Positions 50,094 through 59,145 are shown, counted from the stretch's first letter. The stretch is DNA of 64,000 nucleotides from CBDFLD01 sp965249005 (GCA_965249005.1 CBDFLD010000011.1:1-64000), one strand, 5' to 3'. Program-made: numbers and translations. The notes: generated from the letters alone by a model not told the origin.

Positions 50094-53000
50094 ATGGCCA
50101 CCAATCGACTAAATGGAAAGCGCGTGTTCGCTTCCCTGTTCTATTCCGTGTTTGTTCGGGTCTCGGCAACCGTGTCGGCAACATCGACGACTCCGATCGC
50201 TGCCGTAATCGCTTGCATCCTGCTCGGTCCCCTCATGGGAGTGGGGGGAGCGGGTTTGGCGCAATCGGGAGACCCGGATGGGACGGAGCTTCACTTTCCC
50301 CGTTTCGTCTCGGCCTCCGTGGAAAACACCAGTGGCGTTGCGATCTTCAATCCGAATTTCTCGCCAGCGATCGCGGACCTCTTCTTGGTCGATACGGCTG
50401 GAAACCTGGTGGCGGACGTGTTTCCGAATCCGCTCACACTCACGGTTCCGGGGCGTGGGCAGATCGCGCGGACAGCGTCGGATCTGTATAGTTTTCCGAC
50501 CTTCGACGCGTCTCTGCTGATTATCAGCGCCACGCCCGGCTTGGTTGCCTACTATCAGACCTTTGATCAGCAGGGAACGTTCATGGACGGAGCTGAGCCT
50601 CCCCGAGCAGGGATGGAGATAATCTTTCCCGTCGTTCCCGGGTTTGAGCAAGGCGTCTCGGAAATCAACGTACTCAATCCCAGCCCGCGTTCCACCGGGG
50701 TGGAGTTGAGTCTTTGGGGTTTGGACGGTCAACGACGGGCGCAGTCGAACATCAGCGTGCAGGCTTACGGCAACTATCGAAGCCTCGCCCACGACGCGTT
50801 TCCCGGGGTGGAGGACTTTACCGGAATATCGCACATCACGGCAAAGGGCAAGTCGGCGAATCTCTTCGCACAGGCGCAGCAAATCTCCGGCACAAGTTTG
50901 TTTCTCGGCTTTTCGTCACTGGCGCCGCCGGGCGGATTCGTCGACCTTGCAGCACTCAACGCTGTCAGTCTGACCGAACTATCCAACGGGGGTGTCCTAC
51001 CCTACTTTCGAACCGGAGCGACGGATACGTCCTTTGTTTCCGTCGCCAATTCCGACTCTTCCTCCGGTGACGTGACCGTCACCTTCATTGGAAACGATGG
51101 CGCCAACCTGGGTGCGAGCCAGTTTAGTGTTCCGGCAAACGGAGGTTATCGGGCTTCGATCGAATCCTCGCTTGGCGCCCCGGCCAACGGGAGCGACGTC
51201 GAAGGGTGGATTCTCGTACAGGCGTCGGGCCGGATCGCGGCGGCCGTGATCTATGGCAATCGAGAGGCAGCCTCACTGGCCGCTCTGCTAATGCAGCCAG
51301 CGCCGCAGTTTGCCTTTCTCTTCTCTCAGGCTGTCCAAAGTGCAGGAATGTTCACGGAAATTTCGCTGGCAAACCCCAATCCACAAGACGCTTACGTCAC
51401 CGTGTACGTCGTCGATCCCCTGGCAGTCACACAGGCGATCGGCCAGGTGATCGTGGGTCCCAACCGGCGGGTTTCGAAAACGCTAATCGAGTTTTTGCCA
51501 GAAGTGTCCTCCCTGAGCGGAGGATACGTCTACCTCAATTCGACGCTGCCCCTATTTGCAACCGCGACACTCGGAACCTCCAGCGGGATGACCCTGGCAA
51601 ACTTCTCTCCGAGCCGTGTGAGTGAGTCCTTCGTACCCGCTTCGCTGGAGACTTTCGCGGTGACGGGAACGATCTTTGTCAACGGTAAGCCGGCGGAGGG
51701 ATTCCAGATTGCTCTCTCGGGACCGACCGCAAGCACTACCAGCAGCCGGGCCGACGGAACCTATGCCTTCAGCGGCTTGGCGTCGGGAAGATACTCGATG
51801 GCGGTGGACCAGTTCGGGTTTCAGTTTGCGCCCAGCGAGGTCAACTTCGACATAAGATTCGCCAGCAGAAGGCAGGATTTCCAGGGATTCACCTCCGATG
51901 ACGCCATCGTGGTGGCTCCCGCATCCATTGCCGTCAACAGCGCCGATACGAAGGTGAGCGTTCACGGCCGGGACTTCAACCAATCGTCGGAAGTGTTTTT
52001 GGGGACGATCCGGCTGGCGACAACTTTCATCGATTCGAACCAGCTCGAGGCAACGGTTCCAGGGTTTGCGCTCTCCTCGCCGGTCCAGTTCGATGTGCGA
52101 GTCGTCACCAACCCTAACGGACCCGATCGCCGGGTCAGCGGTTCGTATGCAGTGGTCGTCTTTAGCGATCGACCTCTGCTATCCGGGGTGATCACGCCCG
52201 GCGACATCGTGCAGGGAAGCGCCGGCGCAACCCTGACGATAAGGGGCATCGGTTTCCTTCAGGGAGCCAGGGTGAAAATCAACGGAAGCTCCGACGGCAT
52301 CAACGTCACTCTGGTGGACGACAGTCAGCTCACGGTCTCCGTCCCGGCAATCTACTTTGTAGAAGGTGGAATCTTCCCGGTAACGGTGGAGAACCCCTGG
52401 CCCGCGAACGTGGAGTCAAACATCCAACTGTTGACCGTCTTCTATCCAGCGCCGGGAATCGAACAGATTTCTCCCGCGTCGGTTCCGGCCAAGCTGGAGC
52501 CGGGCGCAGGTCCACTGTCGGTCGATGTCTTCGGATATGGGTTTCGTCGCGGTGCGGTCGTGTTGTTCAATGGCCAGCCGGTCCCGACCACTTACTGCGA
52601 AGTCGATTCGTTTTGTCTCACGGTCCACCTTACCGCACAGATCCCTGCCGATTCGCTGCGCCAGTCCGGGTTCGGACAGATCAGCGTCAGAAACCCAAAT
52701 CCTTCGCTCGCGGCATCCGAGGTGGCGAACCTGCTCATTCAAGGTCTTCAACCGACTATCACATCCGTGCTACCTGGTTCGGCGACCCTGCTGGACAACC
52801 CCTCGCTCTATAGCATGCCAATCATAATCAACGGAACCAACCTAGGTTCTCAGACGGGGGTGAAAGTATACGAGTCCGGGACTCCGCCGCCGACCGGTTT
52901 CACCCGCGCTGGTGTCTCCGATATCAGCAGCACCCAACTCGTGGTGTCCCTGACGGTCGAATTCCCTGATGATATCGGTGAGTGGATCGTCGAAATCTCG

Positions 53001-53333
53001 AACCCCCAGCCCGGGGGCGGTCGATCCCAGCCAGTCAGTTTTTTTATCACGCAGGGGAGTTTTGTCGCCAATCCGTTCCTGGTCTCCCTGAGTCCGCAGA
53101 CTGTCGCGGCAGCAGGCCCAGCTTTCACCTTGATAGTCAACGGGACGAACTTCAAGGGCGGCGCTCAAATCAATTTCAATACGGCGGCTCTTGCTACGAG
53201 CTTCATCAGCGACCGGCAATTGAGAGCCGAGGTGCCGGCCTCGATGATCCAATCGGTAGGCAGAATCCCGATTAGCGTGACAAACCCCGACAATGGCGGG
53301 ACTTCCAACCGAATCTTTCTGGATATCCGGTGA
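50094..53333 (+). CDS. Large secreted protein with four FPH-type repeats, a carboxypeptidase-regulatory-like domain and IPT/TIG domains
   Basis: This protein of about 1079 residues uses the ATG at 50094 (AGAGG upstream). A hydrophobic segment (IAAVIACILLGPLMGVGGAG) near residue 45 serves as signal peptide. Four repeats of about 100-120 residues follow, opening LHFPRFVSA, IIFPVVPGF, LPYFRTGATD and FAFLFSQAV. Next is a CarboxypepD_reg-like beta domain (GTIFVNGKPAEGFQIALSG, then DGTYAFSGLASGRYSMAV). The rest is five or so IPT/TIG Ig-like domains (for example LTIRGIGFLQGARVKINGSS and LIVNGTNFKGGAQINFNT). No catalytic motif is seen. It is presumably extracellular or surface-bound. The stop overlaps the next gene by four bases. 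Confidence 0.85.
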   Translation: MATNRLNGKRVFASLFYSVFVRVSATVSATSTTPIAAVIACILLGPLMGVGGAGLAQSGDPDGTELHFPRFVSASVENTSGVAIFNPNFSPAIADLFLVDTAGNLVADVFPNPLTLTVPGRGQIARTASDLYSFPTFDASLLIISATPGLVAYYQTFDQQGTFMDGAEPPRAGMEIIFPVVPGFEQGVSEINVLNPSPRSTGVELSLWGLDGQRRAQSNISVQAYGNYRSLAHDAFPGVEDFTGISHITAKGKSANLFAQAQQISGTSLFLGFSSLAPPGGFVDLAALNAVSLTELSNGGVLPYFRTGATDTSFVSVANSDSSSGDVTVTFIGNDGANLGASQFSVPANGGYRASIESSLGAPANGSDVEGWILVQASGRIAAAVIYGNREAASLAALLMQPAPQFAFLFSQAVQSAGMFTEISLANPNPQDAYVTVYVVDPLAVTQAIGQVIVGPNRRVSKTLIEFLPEVSSLSGGYVYLNSTLPLFATATLGTSSGMTLANFSPSRVSESFVPASLETFAVTGTIFVNGKPAEGFQIALSGPTASTTSSRADGTYAFSGLASGRYSMAVDQFGFQFAPSEVNFDIRFASRRQDFQGFTSDDAIVVAPASIAVNSADTKVSVHGRDFNQSSEVFLGTIRLATTFIDSNQLEATVPGFALSSPVQFDVRVVTNPNGPDRRVSGSYAVVVFSDRPLLSGVITPGDIVQGSAGATLTIRGIGFLQGARVKINGSSDGINVTLVDDSQLTVSVPAIYFVEGGIFPVTVENPWPANVESNIQLLTVFYPAPGIEQISPASVPAKLEPGAGPLSVDVFGYGFRRGAVVLFNGQPVPTTYCEVDSFCLTVHLTAQIPADSLRQSGFGQISVRNPNPSLAASEVANLLIQGLQPTITSVLPGSATLLDNPSLYSMPIIINGTNLGSQTGVKVYESGTPPPTGFTRAGVSDISSTQLVVSLTVEFPDDIGEWIVEISNPQPGGGRSQPVSFFITQGSFVANPFLVSLSPQTVAAAGPAFTLIVNGTNFKGGAQINFNTAALATSFISDRQLRAEVPASMIQSVGRIPISVTNPDNGGTSNRIFLDIR

Positions 53334-55645
53334 AGCGGAGTATTGCTGTGATGTGTAACAGGTTAGTCAGGAGACCGGGGAAGCATAGCCTCTGGTTTGT
53401 CGCGGTCTGGTTGCTCGTACCGTTCACGAGCGCCTATGCCCAGGACGACGAGATCGAACCCAACAACTCCATGGCCCAGGCAAACGGGATTTCGGCGCCC
53501 TTCACGCTTGTTCGAGCCGAAATCGACACGACTTCAGACGTAGATTTTTACCGATTCTCCGTCACAACAGGACAGAAGGTCACCATATGGGTGCAGGCCC
53601 GATCTATCGACTCGGGTCTCACTCCTCGCTTGTCTTTGTACAACGACAGTGGAGACCTCATTGGTTACAACGATACCGAAATAAACCTGTCCACGCCGGC
53701 GTTGACCCGGGACGAACCGATTCTCTATCTGAAGTTTCCCGTCGGAGGCAACTACTTTGTCTCCGTCTCCAGTCTATCGGCGACGGGAGACTACTCGCTG
53801 CTGCTCGTTCCTCAATTCGACGGTTCCTTTGTGGGGGACGCCAACGAACCCAACGACAGTCAGGCCGCCGCTACTCCCATCTCTCTGCCGCATCAAAGCT
53901 ACGGCGCGAACTTGATCCACTTGGGAGACCTGGACTGGTATGCGTTCCAGGCTGAACAGGGCCAATCGATCAGCATTGACGTGGACGCTTTGCAGAATAC
54001 GGCAAATGCTGCCTTCCCGATGATCCTCAGCGCTCGGGTAGGTTTGTTCGACGAGGCCCGGAGTCTCATTCAGTCTGCCGATATCGGACCAGATCCCGAC
54101 GACGGCTTCAGTGATGACCCCGTCTTGACCTTCGAGGTCCCTCGATCCGCCACTTACTTCATTGCGGTGACCACGAATATCGACAGCGACTTCGTCACCG
54201 CCTTCAACAACACCATCTTTCTCCAAGATCCGCTCGTCGGCAGCCGGGAAAACCTCATCGGCTACTACAAGCTGCAGGTTCGTGTTCTTCGGCGCATGCA
54301 CTTTGCCCACATCGCCAACGGAGTCTATGGAGACGTTCGCTTCGCAACGAGCCTGATTCTATTGAACTTCAACAACGCCGAAGCCACGGGGTTCATCCGC
54401 TTGGTCAAACAGAACGGCACCCCAATGACGAGTTCGGCTTCGAAGGCCTGCGCTCCAGGACGCGATTGCTACTTCAGTATCCCAGCCAAGGGAGTCTTGA
54501 TGGTGGAGACCAATGGCCTTGGCCCCGGGGAATCGGGATACGGAACGATCGTCACGACGAGCCCCCTGGGCGGGAGCGCGGTATTCTCCGAGTATGATGC
54601 CGCCGGAGTCCTGATCACAGAGGCAGGCGTTTCGGCCTCGACGGCCGTGGAGTTTTTTGTTGTTCCTGTGGACGTGACAGGGGACTTCAATACTGCATTG
54701 GCGATTGCCAACGCTCTGCACGACTTTCCGGCGAATCTGTTCATCAAGCTCGTGGACGGCTCGGGCGCCACCGTCGATACCCGAGATGTCATTCTGCAAG
54801 GTGGAGAGCAGACTTCCCTCTTTGTCAGCGGTCCAGGCCAGTTGTTCCCAAACATTCAGAACTTTAGAGGCAGCCTTCAGGTCTATTCGGATGTGCCCGT
54901 CGCCTCGATTGCCTTGCGCAGTTCAAACCGAACCCTGACAACTCTGGCTCCTTCCACGATCAACCTCTCCCCCGAGCCGACACAGCTTTACTTCCCTCAT
55001 GTGGTCGTCGGAGGAGACACGAACTTTTATCGCTCTACCATTATCCTGACCAATCCCGGATTCTTTCCTGCGTCCGGAACGATTCGCTTCGTCCGCTCTG
55101 ACGGAACACCGATGATCGTCAACTTCGGATCGAACGCTTTGTCTGTCCACAGCTTCTCGATTACTCCGCAAGGGGTCCTATTCTTGGAATCCCTTTCCAC
55201 GGGTTCGCTGGAAAGCGGTTACGCCATCGTAGAATCAGATCGAGGCCTGGGAGGCGTGATTATCTTCTCCCAGTATGACACCGTCACCGGTGCCTTGCTC
55301 ACCGAAGCGGCCGTGCCTCCGTCTCCGAAGTACGACAACTTCTGCATATTCGTACAGTCGCAAGGCGATTACTCGACGGGAATCGCGTTGGCGAACACGA
55401 GTGAGGATAGCACCGACATAGACCTGACTCTACGCTCCTCGAGCGATCCCCTGCCGATCGAGCTCGCCGATCCCTTGGAAGGCGGGGCCCACCGGGCCAA
55501 ATTGATTTCGGGCGAAGGTCAGCTCTTTCCGGAGTTTACCGGTCTGGGCACGCTCGAGATCTCATCCAGTCAGGGGATCCCCGCCGCAACGCTCCGCATC
55601 ACGGCGAAAACGATGACGGTCTTGCCGGTGGTACCCGTGCCGTAG
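53330..55645 (+). CDS. Large secreted protein with two PPC domains and four FPH-type repeats
   Basis: This 771-residue protein has a signal peptide (HSLWFVAVWLLVPFTSAYAQ). Two PPC-like beta domains follow: EPNNSMAQANGI to GDYSLLLVPQ, residues 40-160, and EPNDSQAAATPI to LQVRVL, 165-325. Then four repeats open MHFAHIANG, VEFFVVPVD, LYFPHVVVG and DNFCIFVQS, each continuing with a T-x-I/L-x-L-x-N strand. PPC domains normally attach to secreted proteases, but no protease domain is present. It uses a GTG start overlapping the previous gene, so the two proteins are made together. Confidence 0.85.
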   Translation: MKRSIAVMCNRLVRRPGKHSLWFVAVWLLVPFTSAYAQDDEIEPNNSMAQANGISAPFTLVRAEIDTTSDVDFYRFSVTTGQKVTIWVQARSIDSGLTPRLSLYNDSGDLIGYNDTEINLSTPALTRDEPILYLKFPVGGNYFVSVSSLSATGDYSLLLVPQFDGSFVGDANEPNDSQAAATPISLPHQSYGANLIHLGDLDWYAFQAEQGQSISIDVDALQNTANAAFPMILSARVGLFDEARSLIQSADIGPDPDDGFSDDPVLTFEVPRSATYFIAVTTNIDSDFVTAFNNTIFLQDPLVGSRENLIGYYKLQVRVLRRMHFAHIANGVYGDVRFATSLILLNFNNAEATGFIRLVKQNGTPMTSSASKACAPGRDCYFSIPAKGVLMVETNGLGPGESGYGTIVTTSPLGGSAVFSEYDAAGVLITEAGVSASTAVEFFVVPVDVTGDFNTALAIANALHDFPANLFIKLVDGSGATVDTRDVILQGGEQTSLFVSGPGQLFPNIQNFRGSLQVYSDVPVASIALRSSNRTLTTLAPSTINLSPEPTQLYFPHVVVGGDTNFYRSTIILTNPGFFPASGTIRFVRSDGTPMIVNFGSNALSVHSFSITPQGVLFLESLSTGSLESGYAIVESDRGLGGVIIFSQYDTVTGALLTEAAVPPSPKYDNFCIFVQSQGDYSTGIALANTSEDSTDIDLTLRSSSDPLPIELADPLEGGAHRAKLISGEGQLFPEFTGLGTLEISSSQGIPAATLRITAKTMTVLPVVPVP

Positions 55646-55651
55646 GCACGG
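55635..55651 (+). terminator. Hairpin at the end of the PPC-protein gene
   Basis: ccgtgcc-gta-ggcacgg, 7-base perfect stem that includes the stop codon. There is no T-run. Confidence 0.5.
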
Positions 55652-55915
55652 CCTGCGGGTCGTGCGCTCACCGCTGTCCGCTTCAGGTAGTTTGCCATCC
55701 TCTAAGTGGTACCCACTATCCACCTTCCCAAAGGTGTGATCCCTGGACTGATTCTGGAGACACCACAAGCACTTCTCTGGTGAACCGGAATCGTGCAACT
55801 CGGGGTAACAGGAACAAGAAATGGAAAACGGGGCGAGCGGATGGCGGTACGCGCGCCGGCCGGCGCATTTCTTGTTGATTTTGTCCCAGATTTCCCGTTT
55901 AATTAATTAGTTCAA

Positions 55916-56014
55916 CTTATCCAGAGTGGTGGAGGGACTGGCCCTGAGAAGCCACGGCAACCAGCCCACTGAGGCAAGGTGCTAATTCCTGCAGAAAGAA
56001 TTTCTGGACGATGA
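55916..56014 (+). promoter_or_regulatory. SAM-I (S-box) riboswitch
   Basis: The aptamer core is textbook: atccagagtggtggaggga, then ctggccctg, gaagccacggcaacc, and aaggtgctaattcctgc. P1 forms between cttatc (55916-55921) and gatgag (56009-56014). A rho-independent terminator follows, so high S-adenosylmethionine should stop transcription. It lies about 90 bases upstream of the threonine-synthase-like gene. Confidence 0.96.
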
Positions 56015-56040
56015 GTTGGAGAGCCGAGCGGATCATCCAA

Positions 56041-56069
56041 CCCTTTCTTTCCGGAAAGGGTTTTTTTTT
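56041..56069 (+). terminator. Rho-independent terminator of the SAM riboswitch
   Basis: ccctttc-tttccg-gaaaggg followed by nine T. This is the expression platform of the riboswitch. Confidence 0.93.
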
Positions 56070-56101
56070 GCGCGCGGCTAGCCACGCAGAGGGAAACGCT
56101 G

Positions 56102-57373
56102 ATGAACTATATGAAGAACCTGATTTGTAAAGAGTGTGGAGAGGCTTTCGAGGCCGAGAAACAGTTCGTGTGTAGCTCTTGCTTCGGTCCATTGGAGGTG
56201 TCCTATGACTATGCTGCTCTGTCGCGTGCAATGGGACCCGAAGACATCACAAACCGTCCGTACAATCTCTGGAGGTACAAGGAGCTTCTCCCGGTAACCG
56301 GCCCCCCGGCCACCGGGTTCCAGTCCGGATGGACCCCGCTGGTAAGGGCAGATCGCCTAGCGAAGACATGGGGGCTGGAGCAGCTCTATCTCAAGGACGA
56401 TTCGGTCAACCACCCGACCCTATCCTACAAGGAGCGAGTCGTTTCAGTGGCGGTCACGCGAGCCCGGGAGCTGGGTTTCAAGACCATCGCGTGTGCGTCG
56501 ACTGGCAACCTTGCCAACTCGGTTTCGGCACACTGCGCGAGGCTCGGATTGCCTTGCTTTGTCTTCATACCCGACACGGTCGAACCGGCCAAGATCGTCG
56601 GTTCGGGAATTTACCAACCGCAAATCGTGCGTATTCGAGGAAATTATGACGACGTGAATCGGTTGTGCAGCGAGATCGGGAACGAATATGGGTGGGGATT
56701 CGTCAACGTAAATCTCCGTCCCTACTATACCGAAGGGGCCAAGACCTTTGGTTACGAAGTGGTCGAGCAGCTGAATTGGCGACTTCCCGATCATACGGTT
56801 CTGCCGACCGCGGGCGGCACCTTGCTGCCGAAGGTATCCAAGGCATACCGTGAGCTCACGGACTTGGGGTGGGCCGAGGGCAAGTCCAAGATTCATGCCG
56901 CGCAGGCAGCCGGATGTGCGCCCGTCATCCATGCATTGCACTCCGGAGCCAGTGAGATTCGACCGGTCAAGCCGGACACGATTGCCCATTCGATCGCGAT
57001 CGGGAATCCTACAGATGGTCCTTACGTGCTCGATTGCGTACGAGAGAGCAATGGTTGGGGCGAAACGGCCTCGGATGAGGAAATACTTCAAGCAATCCAC
57101 CTTCTGGCAGAAACCGAAGGCATTTTCGCCGAGCCTGCGGCAGGCACAACCCTGGCTGTCTGCAAAAAACTCGTCGACCAGGGACGTATAGGTCCTTCCG
57201 AGACCGTGGTAGTCGGAATTACCGGAAACGGCTACAAAGCAACAGAGGCTGTGGCTTCCCGTCTCAATTGCTCAGTCCAGCTGTCTTCTTCCTTGAAGGA
57301 TTTTCAATCCTGGCACCAGTCCCAGAGCCAAGGATCGGCGAAGCCATCAACGTTTTCTGGAGCGATACCATGA
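56102..57373 (+). CDS. Threonine-synthase-like PLP enzyme under SAM-riboswitch control
   Basis: This 423-residue fold-type II PLP enzyme has an N-terminal zinc ribbon (Cys9, 12, 24, 27). WTPLVRADRLAKTWG is the usual entry segment. The cofactor Lys is Lys110 in HPTLSYKERVVSVA, which differs from the NPTGSFKDRG of canonical threonine synthase. ACASTGNLANSVSAH binds the cofactor phosphate, and GITGNGYKA lies near the end. Canonical ThrC makes threonine from phosphohomoserine, but control by SAM-I and overlap with a sulfur-carrier gene argue for a sulfur role, such as homocysteine (or cysteine) formation from the same kind of activated substrate. That role is an inference. Confidence 0.85.
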   Translation: MNYMKNLICKECGEAFEAEKQFVCSSCFGPLEVSYDYAALSRAMGPEDITNRPYNLWRYKELLPVTGPPATGFQSGWTPLVRADRLAKTWGLEQLYLKDDSVNHPTLSYKERVVSVAVTRARELGFKTIACASTGNLANSVSAHCARLGLPCFVFIPDTVEPAKIVGSGIYQPQIVRIRGNYDDVNRLCSEIGNEYGWGFVNVNLRPYYTEGAKTFGYEVVEQLNWRLPDHTVLPTAGGTLLPKVSKAYRELTDLGWAEGKSKIHAAQAAGCAPVIHALHSGASEIRPVKPDTIAHSIAIGNPTDGPYVLDCVRESNGWGETASDEEILQAIHLLAETEGIFAEPAAGTTLAVCKKLVDQGRIGPSETVVVGITGNGYKATEAVASRLNCSVQLSSSLKDFQSWHQSQSQGSAKPSTFSGAIP

Positions 57374-57660
57374 GCATCACAGTTCGAATTCCCACGCCGC
57401 TGCGACAATATACCGAGCAGGAATCCGAGGTTCAGCTCGAGGGCGCAACGGTCGGCGAAATTCTCGAAGGATTCAAGACTCGGTTTCCGGATGCAGGGTC
57501 CCGGTTCTTCTCCGCGGAGAGCAAAACGTCTCGCTTCGTCAATCTCTATCTCAACGACGAGGACATCCGGTTTCTCGGAGATCTCGACACACCGGTCAAG
57601 GACGAGGATACGGTTTCTATCGTCCTTGCGGTCGCCGGCGGCTGCCACTCCTGCTCGTAA
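57370..57660 (+). CDS. CysO-like sulfur carrier protein (MoaD/ThiS family) with C-terminal extension after GG
   Basis: This 96-residue ubiquitin-fold protein opens ITVRIPTPLRQYTEQESEV and contains RFVNLYLNDEDIRFLGDLDT, then VSIVLAVAGG, very close to mycobacterial CysO. Sulfur carriers work as C-terminal Gly-Gly thiocarboxylates; here five residues, CHSCS, follow the GG. Such tails are normally removed by a JAMM-type protease (Mec) before activation. The ATG overlaps the stop of the PLP enzyme gene by four bases, so the two are made together under the riboswitch. The last 115 bases overlap the menC-like gene on the other strand. Confidence 0.88.
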   Translation: MSITVRIPTPLRQYTEQESEVQLEGATVGEILEGFKTRFPDAGSRFFSAESKTSRFVNLYLNDEDIRFLGDLDTPVKDEDTVSIVLAVAGGCHSCS

Positions 57661-58853
57661 AAACCGCTGCGCGCGCAAGCGCAAAGAGGCAGAGTCGAAA
57701 CAAGCAAAACAGCCATGCCGTCAGCCCCCCCATTCCCGTTCACAGAAAGGGTCCATACAGGCCCGGGCGGCGCCGCGCGAATGTGGTCCCAGTCGAGATC
57801 GAAACCGATTCCCGGGCCGTCCGGAACACGAATCGTCCCCTGGGGGCTAACCGTGACCGGAGGTGAGATCGTGTCTCTCGCGTAGTACCTTTGGCTGGCG
57901 GAGACATCTCCCGGCAAACAGAATGTCGAAAGGCTGGACCGTGCGATATTGTGCGCACGCCCGATGCCTGTTTCCAGCATTCCGCCACACCAGAGGGGAA
58001 TCTGGTGCAGGCCACAGTATTCGTGGATTCGCAGCGCTTCCCGATAGCCTCCGACACGGCCGAGCTTGACGTTTACGATGCGGCAGCTGCCCAGCTCTAT
58101 GGCTTTGCGAACATCGTCCAGATGATGAATCGATTCATCGAGGCAGATAGGGGTTCGAAGCTCACCCTGAAGGCGCGCGTGATCGATGAGATCATCGTGA
58201 GCCAGCGGCTGCTCGATCATCATCAGATCGAAATCATCTAGCCTTTTCAGCAAGGGCAGGTCATCGAGGGTAAACGCGGCGTTTGCGTCGACCATCAACG
58301 GTACCCGTGGGAACTCTCGCCGGACCTCCGTCAAGGGCTCGACCTCCCAGCCCGGTTTGATCTTGATCTTGACCCGTTGATAGCCTGCCGAGATTTCTCT
58401 GCGGACATGGTGCAGTAATTCCCGAACTGACTCTTGAATCCCGATCGACACCCCGCAGTCTATTTCCGCGCGCATGCCTCCCAGGAATCGGCTCAACGGT
58501 TTGCCTTCCTGTCGACTTTGCAGATCCCAGAGCGCCATCTCCATCGCTGCGATCGCGAGCCGATTCCCGCGAATGTGTCTGACCCTAGCTGCGGCATCGC
58601 GGGCGGGCCGGAGCCTTGACCCAACAAAAGCAGGCGCAACGAACTCCGATAGGATATGCCACGCGGTTTCCGTGGTCTCGCTGTTGTAGAGTGGAGCTTC
58701 CGGCGCGGCACACTCTCCGTACCCCTCCCCTTCACTGGAGCGGACCGTAACGAGGATGATGCGCCGTTCATAGGTGCGCCCGAAGCTGGTTTCGAAGAAG
58801 TGCACCAAGGGCATTCGAATTTCTCGGAGCTCCACAGAATCGATCTCGATCAA
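57546..58853 (-). CDS. menC: Enolase-superfamily enzyme: o-succinylbenzoate synthase / N-acylamino acid racemase type
   Basis: This is a muconate-lactonizing subgroup enzyme. The base motif is RVKIKIKPGWE (K-x-K), the metal ligands lie in LMVDANAAFT, MMIEQPL and ICLDESIHH, and the second catalytic Lys is in RIVNVKLGRVGGY. WCGGMLETGIGRAHN is typical of MenC/NAAAR. These proteins are about 370 residues; here the frame continues to 435, and the extra C-terminal about 60 residues read antisense through the end of the CysO-like gene. That suggests loss of the original stop. Whether it makes menaquinone precursor or racemises acyl-amino acids cannot be told without other men genes. Confidence 0.85.
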   Translation of the reverse strand: MIEIDSVELREIRMPLVHFFETSFGRTYERRIILVTVRSSEGEGYGECAAPEAPLYNSETTETAWHILSEFVAPAFVGSRLRPARDAAARVRHIRGNRLAIAAMEMALWDLQSRQEGKPLSRFLGGMRAEIDCGVSIGIQESVRELLHHVRREISAGYQRVKIKIKPGWEVEPLTEVRREFPRVPLMVDANAAFTLDDLPLLKRLDDFDLMMIEQPLAHDDLIDHARLQGELRTPICLDESIHHLDDVRKAIELGSCRIVNVKLGRVGGYREALRIHEYCGLHQIPLWCGGMLETGIGRAHNIARSSLSTFCLPGDVSASQRYYARDTISPPVTVSPQGTIRVPDGPGIGFDLDWDHIRAAPPGPVWTLSVNGNGGADGMAVLLVSTLPLCACARSGFYEQEWQPPATARTIETVSSSLTGVSRSPRNRMSSSLR

Positions 58854-58894
58854 TGCCCCTCCTCCCCCACGGGCCCGGAAGCGCCGGCGCGGCG

Positions 58895-58934
58895 CGCGGG
58901 TTGAGCGGCCGCGGGTTGAGCGGCCGCGGGTTGA
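58895..58934. repeat. 15-bp tandem repeat, 2.7 copies
   Basis: cgcgggttgagcggc is repeated at 58895, 58910 and (partly) 58925, each junction making a gcggccgc sequence. It lies 40 bases upstream of the menC-like gene start. The 513-base gap 58854-59366 otherwise holds only the small ORF at 59146. Confidence 0.75.
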
Positions 58935-59145
58935 TTGGAATAGATTTGCACACCGGCGTCACCAGAAGATGACAGTGGTAATCTTGCCACACTAGGGGGT
59001 AAAAGGGCATGTCGGCGGTTGGGAATCCACCCCTCGGTGTGGCTATACAATCGGATTTGCTAGGGTGCTGAAGGGGACAGCTGGTGTTCCACAAAAAGCT
59101 TGCATCAGAAGCGTGGGTGATCCATTTAAACAGTAAGGGAGGCTC

